Source of the DNA: Balanoglossus misakiensis
Taxonomy: Eukaryota > Hemichordata
Direction: 5' to 3'
DNA: 64,000 bases
NCBI GenBank assembly: GCA_040954595.2
Contig: CM082589.2
Location: 6,572,001 to 6,636,000, forward strand
Below, in pieces: positions 23,101 to 48,079 of the stretch. The number at the start of each line of letters is the position of its first letter. Within the stretch, counting starts at the first letter, position 1. The position numbers and the translations under genes were made by a program. The notes beneath the pieces were generated by a model. That model was not told the origin of the DNA. It searched no databases and worked only from the letters and a program-made list of their open reading frames with translations.

Positions 23101-23458
23101 TGCCAGATCTGATCGCATGGCATAAAATCTGCGAAAGAAAAGCGGAGAGTGGAAAAGGTATAAGTGTTAATAAAATACATTCTGACATTCGTTTTCGAAT
23201 TCTCGGTTCATAAAAATAACATAATTCAACCTAATACTTGATTATTAGCAACGCTTAAGTTCGACAACTGCATTCTTTGTGGTTTAAAAACATACATGTT
23301 TTTCATTCCGGTGTTACTTTCTTCTCATATGATGGCGTTGCTTCTAAACTACAATTAATGATAGACAGTTCTGAAAACAAATTCATGTTTGATTTCCACA
23401 GACATGTAGAACTTACCATAAAAATCAGAACATGAATCTTGACGGGTGCCGGTGACAT
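7824..23458 (-). CDS. Giant secreted mosaic lectin (F5/8C-EGF-CTLD-TSP1-SUEL-Ig-FTP-PAN)
   Basis: I reconstruct 34 exons from ATG at 23458 to TGA at 7824-7826, in frame throughout, about 2,132 residues. Exons: 23417-23458, 23098-23128, 22767-22957, 22208-22354, 21800-21938, 21190-21399, 20843-20980, 20537-20703, 20087-20318, 19088-19261, 18402-18776, 18050-18223, 17726-17836, 17277-17567, 16735-17022, 16284-16443, 15805-15971, 15381-15688, 15137-15281, 14505-14798, 14032-14187, 13614-13784, 13111-13233, 12727-12930, 12323-12553, 11907-12095, 11264-11590, 10924-11070, 10540-10692, 9988-10220 (tentative end), 9521-9596, 9025-9144, 8408-8611, 7824-8104. It has a signal peptide and no membrane segment, so it should be secreted. 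The domains imply binding to sugars or cell surfaces, plausibly in immunity or adhesion (inference). Nearly all domain borders are phase 1, the signature of exon shuffling. The weakest junction is 9988/9596. It might be more than one transcription unit. Confidence 0.8.
8408..9144 (-). CDS. Lectin gene exons 32-33: SUEL domain 8
   Basis: Exons 9025-9144 and 8408-8611. The first half has CEDQDDLFLSCPNGYFIRV and ANYGRTEG. The second half has CTNHATCNVPV and EPCPGIFKYLEVTYRC. The YGR motif is intact. Confidence 0.87.
9521..10220 (-). CDS. Lectin gene exons 30-31: SUEL domain 7 (uncertain junction)
   Basis: The exon beginning at 10220 reads CEEYESVLSFGCNDGEYIKI, NYGRTSASLC and CEGKHHC. If translated straight on, it ends with a stop at 9916-9918 and lacks the final KYL-V-Y-C strand. 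A half-domain exon at 9521-9596, behind a good pyrimidine tract, supplies DQCPGISKYLSVVYNC and starts in phase 0. A weak GTACAG donor at 9986-9987 would join them in frame. Alternatively the first exon is a terminal exon of a shorter isoform. Confidence 0.6.
10540..11070 (-). CDS. Lectin gene exons 28-29: SUEL domain 6
   Basis: Exons 10924-11070 and 10540-10692. The first half reads CEGENLPIACTGENHFINV, with the YGR position changed to YHVSS. The second half reads CNAKHSCSIGV and CGQDEKYLAVDFTC. The fold cysteines are present but the sugar motif is lost. Confidence 0.82.
11264..11590 (-). CDS. Lectin gene exon 27: SUEL domain 5
   Basis: A whole SUEL domain lies in one phase 1-1 exon: CEEETIEITCNQGYINLIN, ATYGRSEGGHIC, CDSKKECVINV and DPCIGVSKYLTITYSC. 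It is one of the best-conserved SUEL units in the gene. Confidence 0.9.
11907..12553 (-). CDS. Lectin gene exons 25-26: fucolectin (FTP) domain
   Basis: Exons 12323-12553 and 11907-12095 form a fucolectin-tachylectin-4-pentraxin-1 domain. It has NLALYRQATVNLPST, SVSVDGV, EQWWMVDLGFNFDVTRVTIS, ADDCCG, SSVRVGG, then GRYVSVHTRG and LSLCEVQVYY. The adjacent CC pair and the WW-VDLG core are diagnostic. Family members bind fucose, but the basic ligand-contacting residues were not verified here. Confidence 0.9.
12727..13233 (-). CDS. Lectin gene exons 23-24: SUEL domain 4
   Basis: Exons 13111-13233 and 12727-12930. The first half has CDNETIEFGCQENHYVKT and AAYGRSEK. The second half starts RLCSSKLWQSG after the acceptor at 12931 and ends DPCPTVVKYIDISYSC. 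The join is phase 1. Confidence 0.86.
13614..14187 (-). CDS. Lectin gene exons 21-22: SUEL domain 3
   Basis: Exons 14032-14187 and 13614-13784. The first half reads CEGDVIQFNCPYGLYIEF and FYGRDHNDVC. The second reads CGNKQKCELEVSEAFF and SMSKYLNVSYTC. The YGR motif is retained. Confidence 0.87.
14505..14798 (-). CDS. Lectin gene exon 20: immunoglobulin-like domain
   Basis: A single phase 1-1 exon encodes one Ig domain. It has LECIAVGIPRPVIRWEKDG (first Cys and Trp) and LLDDRGNYTCILGDSESG (D-x-G-x-Y-x-C). It is the only Ig unit in the mosaic. Confidence 0.88.
15137..15688 (-). CDS. Lectin gene exons 18-19: second F5/8 type C domain
   Basis: Exons 15381-15688 and 15137-15281 run from GCNHSLGL through DDQQWLQFEFDDVTRIKSIV, TQGHPVRESWVRAYKV and IFNGNTDKSS to LRVEFYGCSL. 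This matches the discoidin fold, with its terminal cysteine pair. Confidence 0.9.
15805..16443 (-). CDS. Lectin gene exons 16-17: SUEL domain 2
   Basis: Exons 16284-16443 and 15805-15971 are joined in phase 2. The first half has CEDHMMELSCDGN and ASYGRM, and the second has CDGHHSCVFPV and DPCPDYYKHLDVQYVC. The YGR sugar-contact motif is kept. Confidence 0.87.
16735..17022 (-). CDS. Lectin gene exon 15: SUEL domain 1
   Basis: A complete SUEL-type (rhamnose/galactose-binding) lectin domain sits in one exon. It has the opening INCRGDVVHLNCPDNYNI, the AEWG strand and a C-terminal SEIKYQC. The usual YGR triad reads WGH, so ligand preference may differ. Confidence 0.85.
17277..17836 (-). CDS. Lectin gene exons 13-14: second C-type lectin domain
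   Basis: Exons 17726-17836 and 17277-17567 encode CPAGWIPDGMSCYLF, ETWQNAHSVCESHGAHLVSF, FEWEDGTFVAYTNW and a closing WVAVDCDSTNFSYICEVNS. This is a long-form C-type lectin domain. The EPN/QPD position reads WRGGY, and the WND motif is replaced by WVAVD, so classic calcium-dependent sugar binding is uncertain. The exon frame differs from the longest ORF over 17726-17926 and is set by the acceptor at 17837. Confidence 0.85.
18050..19261 (-). CDS. Lectin gene exons 10-12: four thrombospondin type 1 repeats
   Basis: Exon 19088-19261 holds one TSP1 (WSPWSNWTDCSSSCGNGT). Exon 18402-18776 holds two: an atypical one starting GNWSEWRNSSCSVTC with an insertion before its RNRSCDNP strand, then WSTWSSWSDCTVSC. 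Exon 18050-18223 holds a fourth (WSQWSGWSNCSVDCGGG). Three of the four carry the WxxWxxW C-mannosylation motif. All outer borders are phase 1. Confidence 0.92.
20087..20703 (-). CDS. Lectin gene exons 8-9: first C-type lectin domain
   Basis: Exons 20537-20703 and 20087-20318 give a C-type lectin fold from CPSGYIPALHTCYKV to WGWVNGGAEATGYICEINS. The EPN/QPD sugar-specificity triplet and the WND calcium motif are not seen, so calcium-dependent sugar binding is doubtful. The middle is Ser/Asn-rich and carries several N-glycosylation sequons. Confidence 0.8.
20843..21399 (-). CDS. Lectin gene exons 6-7: three EGF domains
   Basis: Exon 21190-21399 encodes two EGF repeats: CWSKPCTNGGNCYNV..., then a calcium-binding type starting DVDECQSSPC with CNCSAGYQG. 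Exon 20843-20980 encodes a third, with IDECETIICENGGICVD and CPSGYQGTRCE. Both exons are phase 1 at each end. Confidence 0.9.
21800..22957 (-). CDS. Lectin gene exons 3-5: first F5/8 type C (discoidin) domain
   Basis: Exons 22767-22957, 22208-22354 and 21800-21938 make one discoidin domain. It begins CDEPLIG, passes GSWCAQ, YVQIDFNEGKVITHVTTQG and WVQYEAYGIAKVFTGNND, and closes at CLRLEVYGC. The first and last cysteines bracket the fold as in coagulation factor C2-like domains, which bind lipid, glycan or collagen. Confidence 0.88.
23098..23458 (-). CDS. Lectin gene exons 1-2: signal peptide
   Basis: Exon 1 (23417-23458) encodes MSPAPVKIHVLIFM and ends at a perfect GTAAGT donor. Exon 2 (23098-23128, 31 nt) adds ILCHAIRSGT and leaves phase 1. 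Together they form a hydrophobic signal peptide with a probable cleavage just before the F5/8C domain. The frame continues directly into the next exon, which fixes the start of the gene. Confidence 0.8.
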
Positions 23459-24013
23459 TCTTAGTGTCCTAACTCAGAAATCTGCTAGTGCAAAACGGTT
23501 TGTCACCTGAGCACTGTCCAACATCACCTGTTCAGAAAAGCCTAACGATTTGGACTACATTCAATTTGCAATTAATGACTTTAATCCACAGGGTGGAAGA
23601 GTGGCGTTTTCATAAGTGTTTAACTATATTGTCGGTGTAAATTGTTTACATTGAGTGTCATTTGCCACACATCTGTTCATTCAAGAACGATTCTCACACT
23701 TATCAGACTCCTTCACAAAGCACATTCATTTGAAACTTCGCCACAAAACGCCCATGTGGGAAGGCAGATATCATGTATAATACTTTGGGAACTTGGACGT
23801 CCATTCCACCTTGTTCCAGCCTGTTCATAAACCACAGATTTTGCAAGACAAATAGACAGCAGCTTAGGGATTGCAAACTCTTTTACACCATGGTATATAA
23901 TTGTAATATCTATTTGGAACAAAAACTTTCATCTGAGAGCAGGTGCCAGGTATAGTGAGCAACACAGAAAGAATGACATCCAGCTAGAAAATGTATCTTT
24001 ATAAAAAAACAAC
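23459..24013. other. Intergenic between the lectin gene start and the MED23 3' end
   Basis: This segment probably holds the lectin gene promoter and 5' UTR. I see no further exon or clear repeat. Confidence 0.4.
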
Positions 24014-24019
24014 TTTATT
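24014..24019 (-). terminator. Probable MED23 polyadenylation signal
   Basis: The minus strand reads AATAAA about 760 bases after the MED23 stop at 24775. It is the last such hexamer before the lectin gene. Earlier sites may also be used. Confidence 0.5.
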
Positions 24020-24682
24020 TTATAAAATGTGTATCATCTAACATTACGATATCAGAATACATAGGGTTTTGCTAACATTTTCTTCCTGTTTTTTGGAAGA
24101 ATTCCTGGTATACTCAGAATTTGAGGGGATCTTCCTTCAAAATAAAACAAATATGGGAATAACATGGAATATTCTACCAGCAAGCAACATTACCCCACAC
24201 TTACAAATACAGCATTGGAAATTCAAAATGGCTGCCACAAAATGGCTGCCAACATGGCTGCTGAATTCTATGTAACCACAAATGTAGAAACTGTGATTCT
24301 TGATGTCCTTGAAACATGATTGTGGACACCATTTTTTCTTAATTTTATTTTTCACAGCACTTCCACACTATCTTATATACTGACAAGAACACAATTTTTA
24401 ACGAAAGACTGTCTCAAAAATTGACACGACCCAGCATGGGTTTAGTGTTTACAATGTGTTCTCCAACTAAGATGCCTTTGATAAGTTTGGTTTTTGGTTT
24501 CTACGTGATGGTAGGGTTGAAAGGGTACATTTGCAGTATATAGCATATGATTATTACAATAATCAATAACTTACTCAGACACAGTGTGTGCTTAAATACC
24601 AAACAAATATACTGTAAGCAAATTGGGATAGTGACCAAGTTAAATTTCCTCACAAAATACTCAGCAATGGGAAAGATATTTG

Positions 24683-24774
24683 GCGTTAACCCTATCTACA
24701 TCATGGTTCGGTCCAAATCTATTATTTTCTATGGTAATATTGGACCTGTCTAGATGAACCTGGGGGTGAGATGG

Positions 24775-24778
<4 letters not shown>
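24683..24778. mobile_element. Small foldback element (TTAACCC family) at the MED23 stop
   Basis: This is a diverged copy of the family seen at 32971-33064, 54559-54650 and 63157-63260. It shares the core resembling GGTCCAAAT...TTTTCTATGGTAA...TTGGACC between ends starting GTTAACC and ending GGTTAAAC. Its right end overlaps the MED23 stop codon. Confidence 0.55.
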
Positions 24779-39279
<14,501 letters not shown>

Positions 39280-39689
39280 TTGCTGCTCAATACAGAATAC
39301 AGATCGCTTTTGATCTTTGATCGGCGAGGTTATTCTTTCCGAGTCGCGTTGGTCTTCAGCTCAACATGGGGGCAGCCATCTTGAAAAGACAAAAGTAGAT
39401 CAACATTGCATATGGACGTTGAGGGATTTGGGTGAAACGAATATCAACTCAAAGGGGTGTGTCTCTACAAAAACAGGGTGGACACGACAGACCAGTCTGA
39501 TGTCGAACTATGAGAATTTTATTGACGGGGGTAAACTTCCATGTCGTATATAATTTCGCTTGTTCATTCTTTTTGTGAGAATTCGGGTCTGAACGTGTAA
39601 AATATCCCAATTAGCGAGCGGAACCGAGCATTATTGGAAAGAGTCGCACCCAACATTACGTCACCTCCTGCCATTACTTGCGCAGTCTC
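39280..39689. promoter_or_regulatory. Divergent promoter region, MED23 and myosin regulatory light chain
   Basis: About 400 bases separate the MED23 start (minus, 39279) from the inferred first exon of the myosin light chain (plus, ending 39752). A GCCATCTTG element resembling a YY1 site is at 39375-39383. No TATA box is obvious on either side. Confidence 0.5.
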
Positions 39690-39752
39690 CGTAAAGACAA
39701 GGTGTGTTGAGTTACCGAAGTTGATTTTTGGAAAGGTGACCGTTTTTCACAG
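39690..39752 (+). other. Inferred 5' UTR exon of the myosin regulatory light chain
   Basis: The sequence TTTTTCACAG|GTACGT gives a good donor at 39753. The coding exon at 42883 has an acceptor 30 bases upstream of its ATG, so a non-coding first exon is required. This is the best candidate. The exon start is not determined. Confidence 0.4.
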
Positions 39753-42700
39753 GTACGTATTTGACAAGATATTTATGTACATAACAAACCAATTTCAGAC
39801 CCGAGCGGCATAAATACGTGTCAGTTATGTATTCAACATGGACATTATCAACATAAATTCACAGGTTGTTGTTTTGGGGTCCGTATTTTTGCTGAAGTGG
39901 ACTAGGTCGTTCCACCTTTTAGTTTTACCATAGCCACTCAGCTTATGGTTTTACGTGTCCATAAACTGTTGGAAATCATTATATCCATTGTAGACTTTAC
40001 GCAGTCGAATTTGAGTGTGATTTTCTGTATAATTCAGCGAGGATCTTCGCTAATTTATTTCGTAGCTAGTCGTTTTCGGATGCTACATCAGGTGATTCAG
40101 CTTGCAAGCATTGCGGGTGCAGCTGCAATGGAAGCCAATCGCTTCCTGTGTCTTTCACTGGGACAGGCGGAAGCAGTGACGTGATTAACGGCATGAATAC
40201 TCTTTCCATACGACTTTCCCCCCTTTTTGTACCAAAACACGATAATTACTTTTCCAAATACCCTGATTTTGGTGCTGTCAGGTACCTGGAATGTGTACAT
40301 AGTGGCATATTGTTGCTTTGGTGTCGCATAGTTGTCATTCCAAATCGGACCTTATTTGGTAAAACTGCTATTTGCATGAGAATAAACATTGGATTTTGTA
40401 TTTATATTGCTCACTGTGGCACATCAACATTAGTACTGAAATCTAGGCCCAAATTACACTTATAAAAATATATTTGTGATAAATGTAATTTACTCTTTGA
40501 CAATAGAATACATTCATCATGTTCATTTCATATCATTATTATTTGGAAAACATAATAAACAACATACAAATGTACTAGTATTTTTAAAGTATCTATTACA
40601 TGATGTAGCTCCACTATGACATCATAAAATATTGCTTTCCATAGATCTTATTACTACCAGACATTGTTCTCCATAAAAATCAGTTTCGATGAAAAATGAC
40701 GTATCCGAAAGGTCAAAACATAATGTTCAAGGTCAAAACTTTTTAACCTCAATACATAACAGGAAACCAGTTTTTTGTATGATCATTCATAATGTTGCAG
40801 TAAATACATGCATATTGAATAAGTCTTGTGTAGAAAATGAATAACAGTTGATTTTCCCAATCCTGAAAGAACATTTTGATTATAAAAGCCAGTCCTTTTT
40901 CTTCGAACAAAATGGCTGCAATCTATTCTTACTATGATCTTGCCACTTGTTTTCAGAAATTGAGAATTCCAGTACATTGAAGCAGTCATTACTATACCGG
41001 AAAGACAGTATTGTAATTGCAGAACTAGTTCCCTGGGGCTACATTTTAATTGTGACCGTCCACTGAAAGAAGCTGGTTTACATTGTAATTGCTGCGTTTA
41101 GAATGCATGTACTCCAGACAGTATACACTGTACATGTAATTTGATTTTGTTGACGCGTTGGTTGTTGTGTGTCTGCATTTTATAGTGGTTAGAGTCATAA
41201 CTTTTCATTGGTACATGTAAGCACCAAACTGGTCTTTGTCACTTGTGGTTATTACCAAAAAATATGTGTTCTTATACCTCTTGGTCTGTAAATCTCAAGT
41301 ATAGAGAGATGAAAGTTTCGAGTCCAGTTGCAACAAATGAGAGGTCTTGAGCAGCTCTACACGTCCAGGGGTCATTGTGCGGTGTGGGCTGGCTGTATGG
41401 CAATTATGTATGGTTGAGCAAGCCGGGGTATTTTGTGTGCTTGAAATCGTTTCGTGTAGTGATAGATTCACGGTGTGGGGTAACATTTGTAGTTATTCTG
41501 TGACTGATTTCAAATTTGTTGGTGCGTACACGAAATGAATGTAATCACCGAGTTTAACCATGGCCAGGTCCTAAATGTAGATGCACAAATTTGTGCTTGC
41601 TAGTTGTAAGTTCTAATAGACCCTGGCGCGAGAGACTTTGAACAAACTTTATTCAAGTAGCTATCAAGTTACAGTTAGTTGGTGCACTTCAGATATCATG
41701 CATATGACGTAGATCTTGTATATATATGTATATGAAGAAGTATGGTAAACTTAAATATTTATATCGTGTCACTAAATACAGTTGGTAAATTGCCAAGCTT
41801 TGCTTTTGATCAGTGAAATGCTGTTCAGTGTACTGTGTCAGTGTTTTCTCATTATGGCAACTGTGGACTTCACTGAGTATCTCCTAGTCCTACACAATTA
41901 CCTAACACAAATAGTTTCGCATGAATGTAAACATTTTGCTAAGGACTGTATGTTATAAACAGATTCCAAGCAAGTCTTCATAGAGAATTTCAATTTGTCA
42001 AAATTCAGACATAATCACAGATAGTGTGGATTTAACCAGTAAATAGCATAGACTGAAATTGACTGTCGGGGAATTGGGAAAACAGATGTGTACGCTTATC
42101 TGTGGACTGGTTTTCTTTAAAACCCTTGAATTGGATTTGCGTGATTTCTTCATGTCTCCTTTGGGGCGTTTCCAGGTTTTAGCCTTTGTTTGTTGCTCAA
42201 GTATGCGCGCCTTAAAAGATTCTGCTGTGTGGCGAGCATGGTTTGTTATACAGATGAGAGATTTCTGAGGGAAGTGAAAGAAGGGAGGTTATGCAAGCTG
42301 TGCATTGACATGGAGATTAAGTGTACACCCTTCGGCTTCTAGTCTGAAGCCTGAAAACCCTGGGCCTTCGCTTTCAGTCACTGTCAGACTTTTAAATTGA
42401 CTCCTAATGAAATTGTGTGGTTTCTGAATGTGCATTATGAAAGTAAAGAGAATAGTGTCAGCTTTGTTTTACTGGCCTAGATACTAAGCTATGTTTTTCA
42501 CATGTAGACCACCATGCATATGCCATACTGTAAAACGGGTTATTTTCGCGAGCAATAAATTTCTGTGAAATACAGCAAAAAAAACGTGAAAATAAAAAGT
42601 CGCATAAAATATTTTTTTTCTGAGATAACAATGCAGTTAGTGAAATATGAGAACGCGAAAATTAATCCTCGCGTAACAGTTGCCCCTTTCGATATCGTGA

Positions 42701-42882
42701 AAATTTCCTGTCGCGAAAATAGCCTGTTACAGTATATTATGGTGGTGGCATCAATGCTCAGAAACTAAGTGTTGAAATCAACAAGAAGTTGGTCATCAAC
42801 ACTAGGTTTTTTACAGGGTTAATTGCCACTGATACATGCACTGTTAACTCCTCTAACAACAGTGTTGTTTTCTCTTCTCCAG
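39753..42882 (+). other. Long intron of the myosin light chain gene
   Basis: No coding exon is seen. Apart from the foldback element at 42525-42735, the stretch is unique AT-rich sequence. Confidence 0.4.
42525..42735. mobile_element. Tigger/mariner-like MITE in the myosin light chain intron
   Basis: The ends are ATACTGTAAAACGGGTTATT followed by TTCGCG, and the imperfect reverse complement CGCGAAAATAGCCTGTTACAG then TAT. No ORF is present. Both ends abut TA. Confidence 0.7.
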
Positions 42883-42894
42883 TTGTTTTTGTAA

Positions 42895-44757
<1,863 letters not shown>

Positions 44758-44847
44758 ACTCTGACCTTTGAACTCAAGTGTATGTAGTTTCAGAAAAGCT
44801 TCCATGATTTTTTTTACTTAGCAATAGCAATAGAGATTGACACTTCC

Positions 44848-45050
44848 TGATTATTGAAATATCAAGTTTTGATTTCTTGTTCCCAGCCCCCACATGCTGT
44901 TTTCGCATGTTCCTAAGTGGTATGGTCTTGCAGTATCAACGGTGATAGTGATTTTGTCATACCACTTTGGTTTATAGGGGTGGCAGGTTTTAAAGCATGA
45001 TGATGGTGTAAAAGATTCCTTGATTGTGAAAATTGATATTTCAATAATCA
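44848..45050. mobile_element. Inverted-repeat element in the MYL12 3' UTR
   Basis: TGATTATTGAAATATCAA at the left is matched by TTGATATTTCAATAATCA at the right, with further pairing inward (AAGTGGTATG/CATACCACTT). It would form a hairpin in the transcript. Confidence 0.6.
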
Positions 45051-46644
45051 TCCACACGGTAGCTTATTATTAACCAACAGAATACAGAATTGCGTGCTGT
45101 ATCATGGGTCTGGAGTGAAATACAAGTATGTGAAAATATAAAAAATCTTTCTCTTTTATAGTTGTACAAAAACTAACAAGCATCTTATTCACAATAGAAC
45201 TGCCAGTACACACATGACTTTGGTGCTGCGTTTTGAGGGGAATGTGGTTGTCGATGGTCAGTTGTGTTTTGCTTGGTTCATGAGCCACGCCAACAGACCA
45301 TTGAACCTTTTGGACTGAAGTGTTTGTAGACAACTTGTTTAGATTATCAACCATTGCGCGAATAATCTTAAACTTTACGACACCAGTGTGTTTTTTAATC
45401 TCGTATATAATCATATTTGGCTGTATCATGCAAGGATACACAATATTGCATCACCATCACTATGCAAATAAAACACTAACATTCAAATTACATGCTAATT
45501 TCCAACAATTAGCATACTCATAACCAAAACCAGATGTTCAATTGATATAACATATAAACGAATGCTTTGTAAGTACATTGTATTTTATTCAAATTAGTCT
45601 CCCTTAGTGTAATGTTGTAAGGAAAATGATCATTCAGTTTGATTTGGTTTAATCCAGAATATTTCGGATGAAGAAGTGATAATAATTACTTTTCTGTTAC
45701 ATGTATATGTAGGAATTAGGCAATGTATCTTTTACAAGTCGGCATTTTTGTTATTTTTTACCAAGCACAATCATTTTAAGTGACCATTTTTGTCCATAGA
45801 AGCCACAGTTCACTGACTTGTGTTCGAGCTAGTCTTTTTCAGCTATTTTAACTTGTATGGCTGTACAATATTTAAACATTCTTTCCTTCACTTGTGGTCC
45901 CTCCAAGTTTCCTGAGAGATCTGTTTGCTTGTGATGTCATGTTTATTTGAAGTTAATAGGCCTATATACACTGGCAAATAATTTGCAGCTATCTGTTGTA
46001 TAGCATTGCTACAGTGCCTATTGTACATTTTCGAGGGAAGTCCGTAGAATTTAGTGTTTGTAAATGACAGGCATAACTAGGCAGATCATGTTCAGTTCTA
46101 CACGGGCATTTGCCATGAACCACTAGAAATTTTACACTAACCGAATTTGAATAGTTTTGTATGAAATAGAGAGTGACTTTTCTCATTCACCGACTTGTGT
46201 ACGAAGTTAAGCAAATTCACACTTGATAATTTCTTGAATGGAACACTGGGGGCAGTATACCACATGTCACAGAGGCCTCTAGAGGGCGCTGTGTAAAATT
46301 ATGCTTGGATGTTATGGAGAGTGCCCTTTTTGAGTTGTCAAGGGAAGATCTTTGTGATTATTTGACTATCTTGCCAAAATGTTGGCTTATGGTAATAGTT
46401 TGTTCCCTCTTGTCTCGACACTGTATGAGAAACTCGCACATTCCAACCTTTTTTTCTTTCTCTTCATTCCTCTTCTGATCTTTTTCTGTAAATTTTGGCA
46501 ATGATTTGAAATATGGTGATTTTATTTGGTTGCAACTCTGTGAATATCTGATCCTGTATTGCTTGATTCCATCTTTATTTTTATATGGACGAGACAAGAT
46601 GTTTATTGATCTCACTACTGAGTAATGTAAAAGGCTACTTTCTC

Positions 46645-46650
46645 AATAAA
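46645..46650 (+). terminator. Polyadenylation signal of MYL12
   Basis: A canonical AATAAA ends an AT-rich 3' UTR of about 1.9 kb. Another AATAAA at about 45465 could give a shorter transcript. Confidence 0.55.
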
Positions 46651-46670
46651 CAAGCTGATTTCAAGTTTGT

Positions 46671-47481
46671 GGCTTCGAGCTTTATTTGTTAACTATGTTC
46701 AATACAGAAATATACAAGCACATCCACTGTAACTGAAACATATGCATGCGATATAAACTTTTAAACTCGCATTTGATCGCAGAAAACGAAGACTGCAAAA
46801 TACTTGCATGGTTTATGTGACGAATGACACGTGTGTCTTGAGTGTTGTATCGTTGCTACAGAAGTGTTGACTTCGTTTGTCTGACAACCGCCTCGGCAGC
46901 TGCGGCCTGGTGACCTGTTTGAGTATTAAAGGTCATTTCCCGTGCGTTTAATAGCTGGGTACTGCAATAGACTGTCCTTGGCAACGGTCACGACGTAGCA
47001 ACAACGCTACTGACAAGGAGATAGTCAGGAGATGTGTTGAATATATACAAAGATTTATGAAATTTGTAAAGGATAATGTAAGAGTGAAGTGTAATTGTTT
47101 AGTTATTCAACGACATGAAGGGCCGCATGAGTTCAATATCTGAAAGATTCCACGACATGAGTCCATTGTCCGGCTTACAACACGTAGCACAATGACAACA
47201 TCTGTGATCTTTGTATGCTAAACAACTTCTCAATCACATCAACCAATCACAAGCTTCACAAAATGCACCTGTTGAATTTCACTTTTCGATTGGATAGTTG
47301 TCTGCCAGTTCATTTGTCGGATGGTCAGTGGGGGTGCCACGTTTCCATCATTCGAACTCACTCCATATTTGACGGGTCGCGCAAATACCATGGCTGAAAA
47401 TAGTGATGAAATTAACGCCCTATTCATTACCGGAGGGATTTCTGACAACCAAGTGAAAGTGAAGGTCGTGAATGTGACGAC
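46671..47481. other. Intergenic
   Basis: No supported gene. An ATG at 47391 opens a short frame (MAENSDEINALFITGG...) that stops at about 47500 and overlaps the candidate exon that follows. It may be a leader ORF. Confidence 0.35.
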
Positions 47482-47617
47482 ATGGACAGGACTTTGGTAA
47501 CTTTATTGGAGTGGATGTACCCGGAGAATGTACCTAAACCATCGGTCATGGAAAGTGACAAGACGAAAGTCAAAGGTGCCTTCTGGCTAGCAGCCCCCAT
47601 TGCACACACCCTCTTCA
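47482..47617 (+). CDS. Candidate alternative first exon of the unknown gene
   Basis: An ATG at 47482 opens a 45-codon frame (MDRTLVTLLEWMYPENVPKP...). It ends at a strong donor, CTTCA|GTAAGT, in phase 1. This is the same phase as the 48080-48101 exon, so it could splice to 50571 in frame. I recognise no domain. It could be an independent gene or a non-coding leader. Confidence 0.35.
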
Positions 47618-48079
47618 GTAAGTAACATTTTTCTGTCATTTTTTCTCGAAGTACGTAACTTCAAAGTTTTTTTATTTGTGATAAACTTGTACTAGACTTC
47701 ATAGGAAATCATTGATGTAATTTTCGTGACTGTTACATTTGTTTATCGAAACGATTTGATGTGGAAAGTTTGGTCTGTCGTTCGGAACATGAACTTAGTC
47801 TAACTCACGACCACTCGTGGTATTGTCTGTGGTCGTGTACCGGGCGCTGCGCCGCTGATCTGCGCACAGGTACAAGAGAGCACCTCCTTAAAAGGCCATC
47901 ATAAAGACGAACAACAAAGGAGAGAAGAATAACAATAGGGTCCGCTAGAATACCCAGCGCGCACCACCCATTGTGGATTAATTGTGTTGGCAACAGTCTA
48001 TAGCGGTCCCTATCCTTGACAGTAAAGACGACTTATATGTGGTCAACACAGAGAGATTACCAGTCGAGCGAAACAAACC

